The notes under the pieces were generated by a model, which saw nothing but the letters and a program-made list of their open reading frames with translations, searched no databases and was not told where the DNA came from. A stretch of 5,914 nt of DNA from an uncultured Bacilli bacterium (GTDB taxonomy: Bacteria; Bacillota_I; Bacilli_A; RF39; UBA660): contig CASRZP010000075.1 in assembly GCA_949440065.1 (NCBI GenBank), positions 1-5,914 of the forward strand, in the 5' to 3' direction. Of the stretch, positions 5,910 to 5,914 are shown one piece after another. Each line of letters begins with the position of its first letter. The stretch's first letter is position 1. Both the position numbers and the translations under genes were made by a program.

Positions 5910-5914
5910 TACTA

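Noticed and set aside
1..5914. CRISPR array, riboswitch, T-box, tRNA or a new defence system
   Set aside because: No spaced direct repeats, no T-box or thiamine-type leader before thiI (its operon leader is only about 19 bases), no tRNA-like cloverleaf and no unexplained conserved-looking gene were seen.

Overview
The window is AT-rich DNA from a low-GC Gram-positive, endospore-forming bacterium (Bacillota, class Bacilli or close relatives). Three things support this: an alpha/beta-type small acid-soluble spore protein with a sporulation-type promoter, the Firmicutes-specific division regulator EzrA, and the gene order sspA-thiI-cysteine desulfurase-ezrA, which from memory matches the Bacillus subtilis order (sspA-thiI-nifZ-braB-ezrA) except that braB is absent. 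The genetic code looks standard. Species cannot be named from this window.

Layout. Positions 1-1320 are a decayed mobile-element patch. It holds a 5'-truncated IS1182-like DDE transposase on the minus strand (about 83-787), preceded by a run of ten C (59-68). It abuts the remnant of a tyrosine recombinase on the plus strand (about 793-1281), which keeps only the C-terminal H-x-x-R, LGH and Tyr motifs and has an in-frame TAG. Positions 1324-5846 are ordinary chromosomal backbone, all on the minus strand. Read in the direction of transcription, the order is: ezrA with its own sigma-A-type promoter and terminator; an iscS/nifZ-type cysteine desulfurase and thiI, fused into one operon by a TAATG junction and served by an extended -10 promoter just after the ezrA terminator; and then sspA with a sigma-G/F-like promoter, strong ribosome binding site and terminator. 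At the right edge an extended -10 element on the plus strand suggests a divergent gene starting just outside the window.

How the genes work together. The cysteine desulfurase takes sulfur from cysteine and most likely passes it as persulfide to ThiI, which lacks a rhodanese domain. ThiI then makes 4-thiouridine at position 8 of tRNA. SspA is an independent forespore gene that coats spore DNA. EzrA is a membrane-anchored regulator of FtsZ ring assembly. I see no defence system, CRISPR array, riboswitch or RNA gene. The points most worth a second look are the decayed-element junction, the sspA promoter and start, the TTG-started desulfurase with its terminator-nested promoter, and the poly-C tract.
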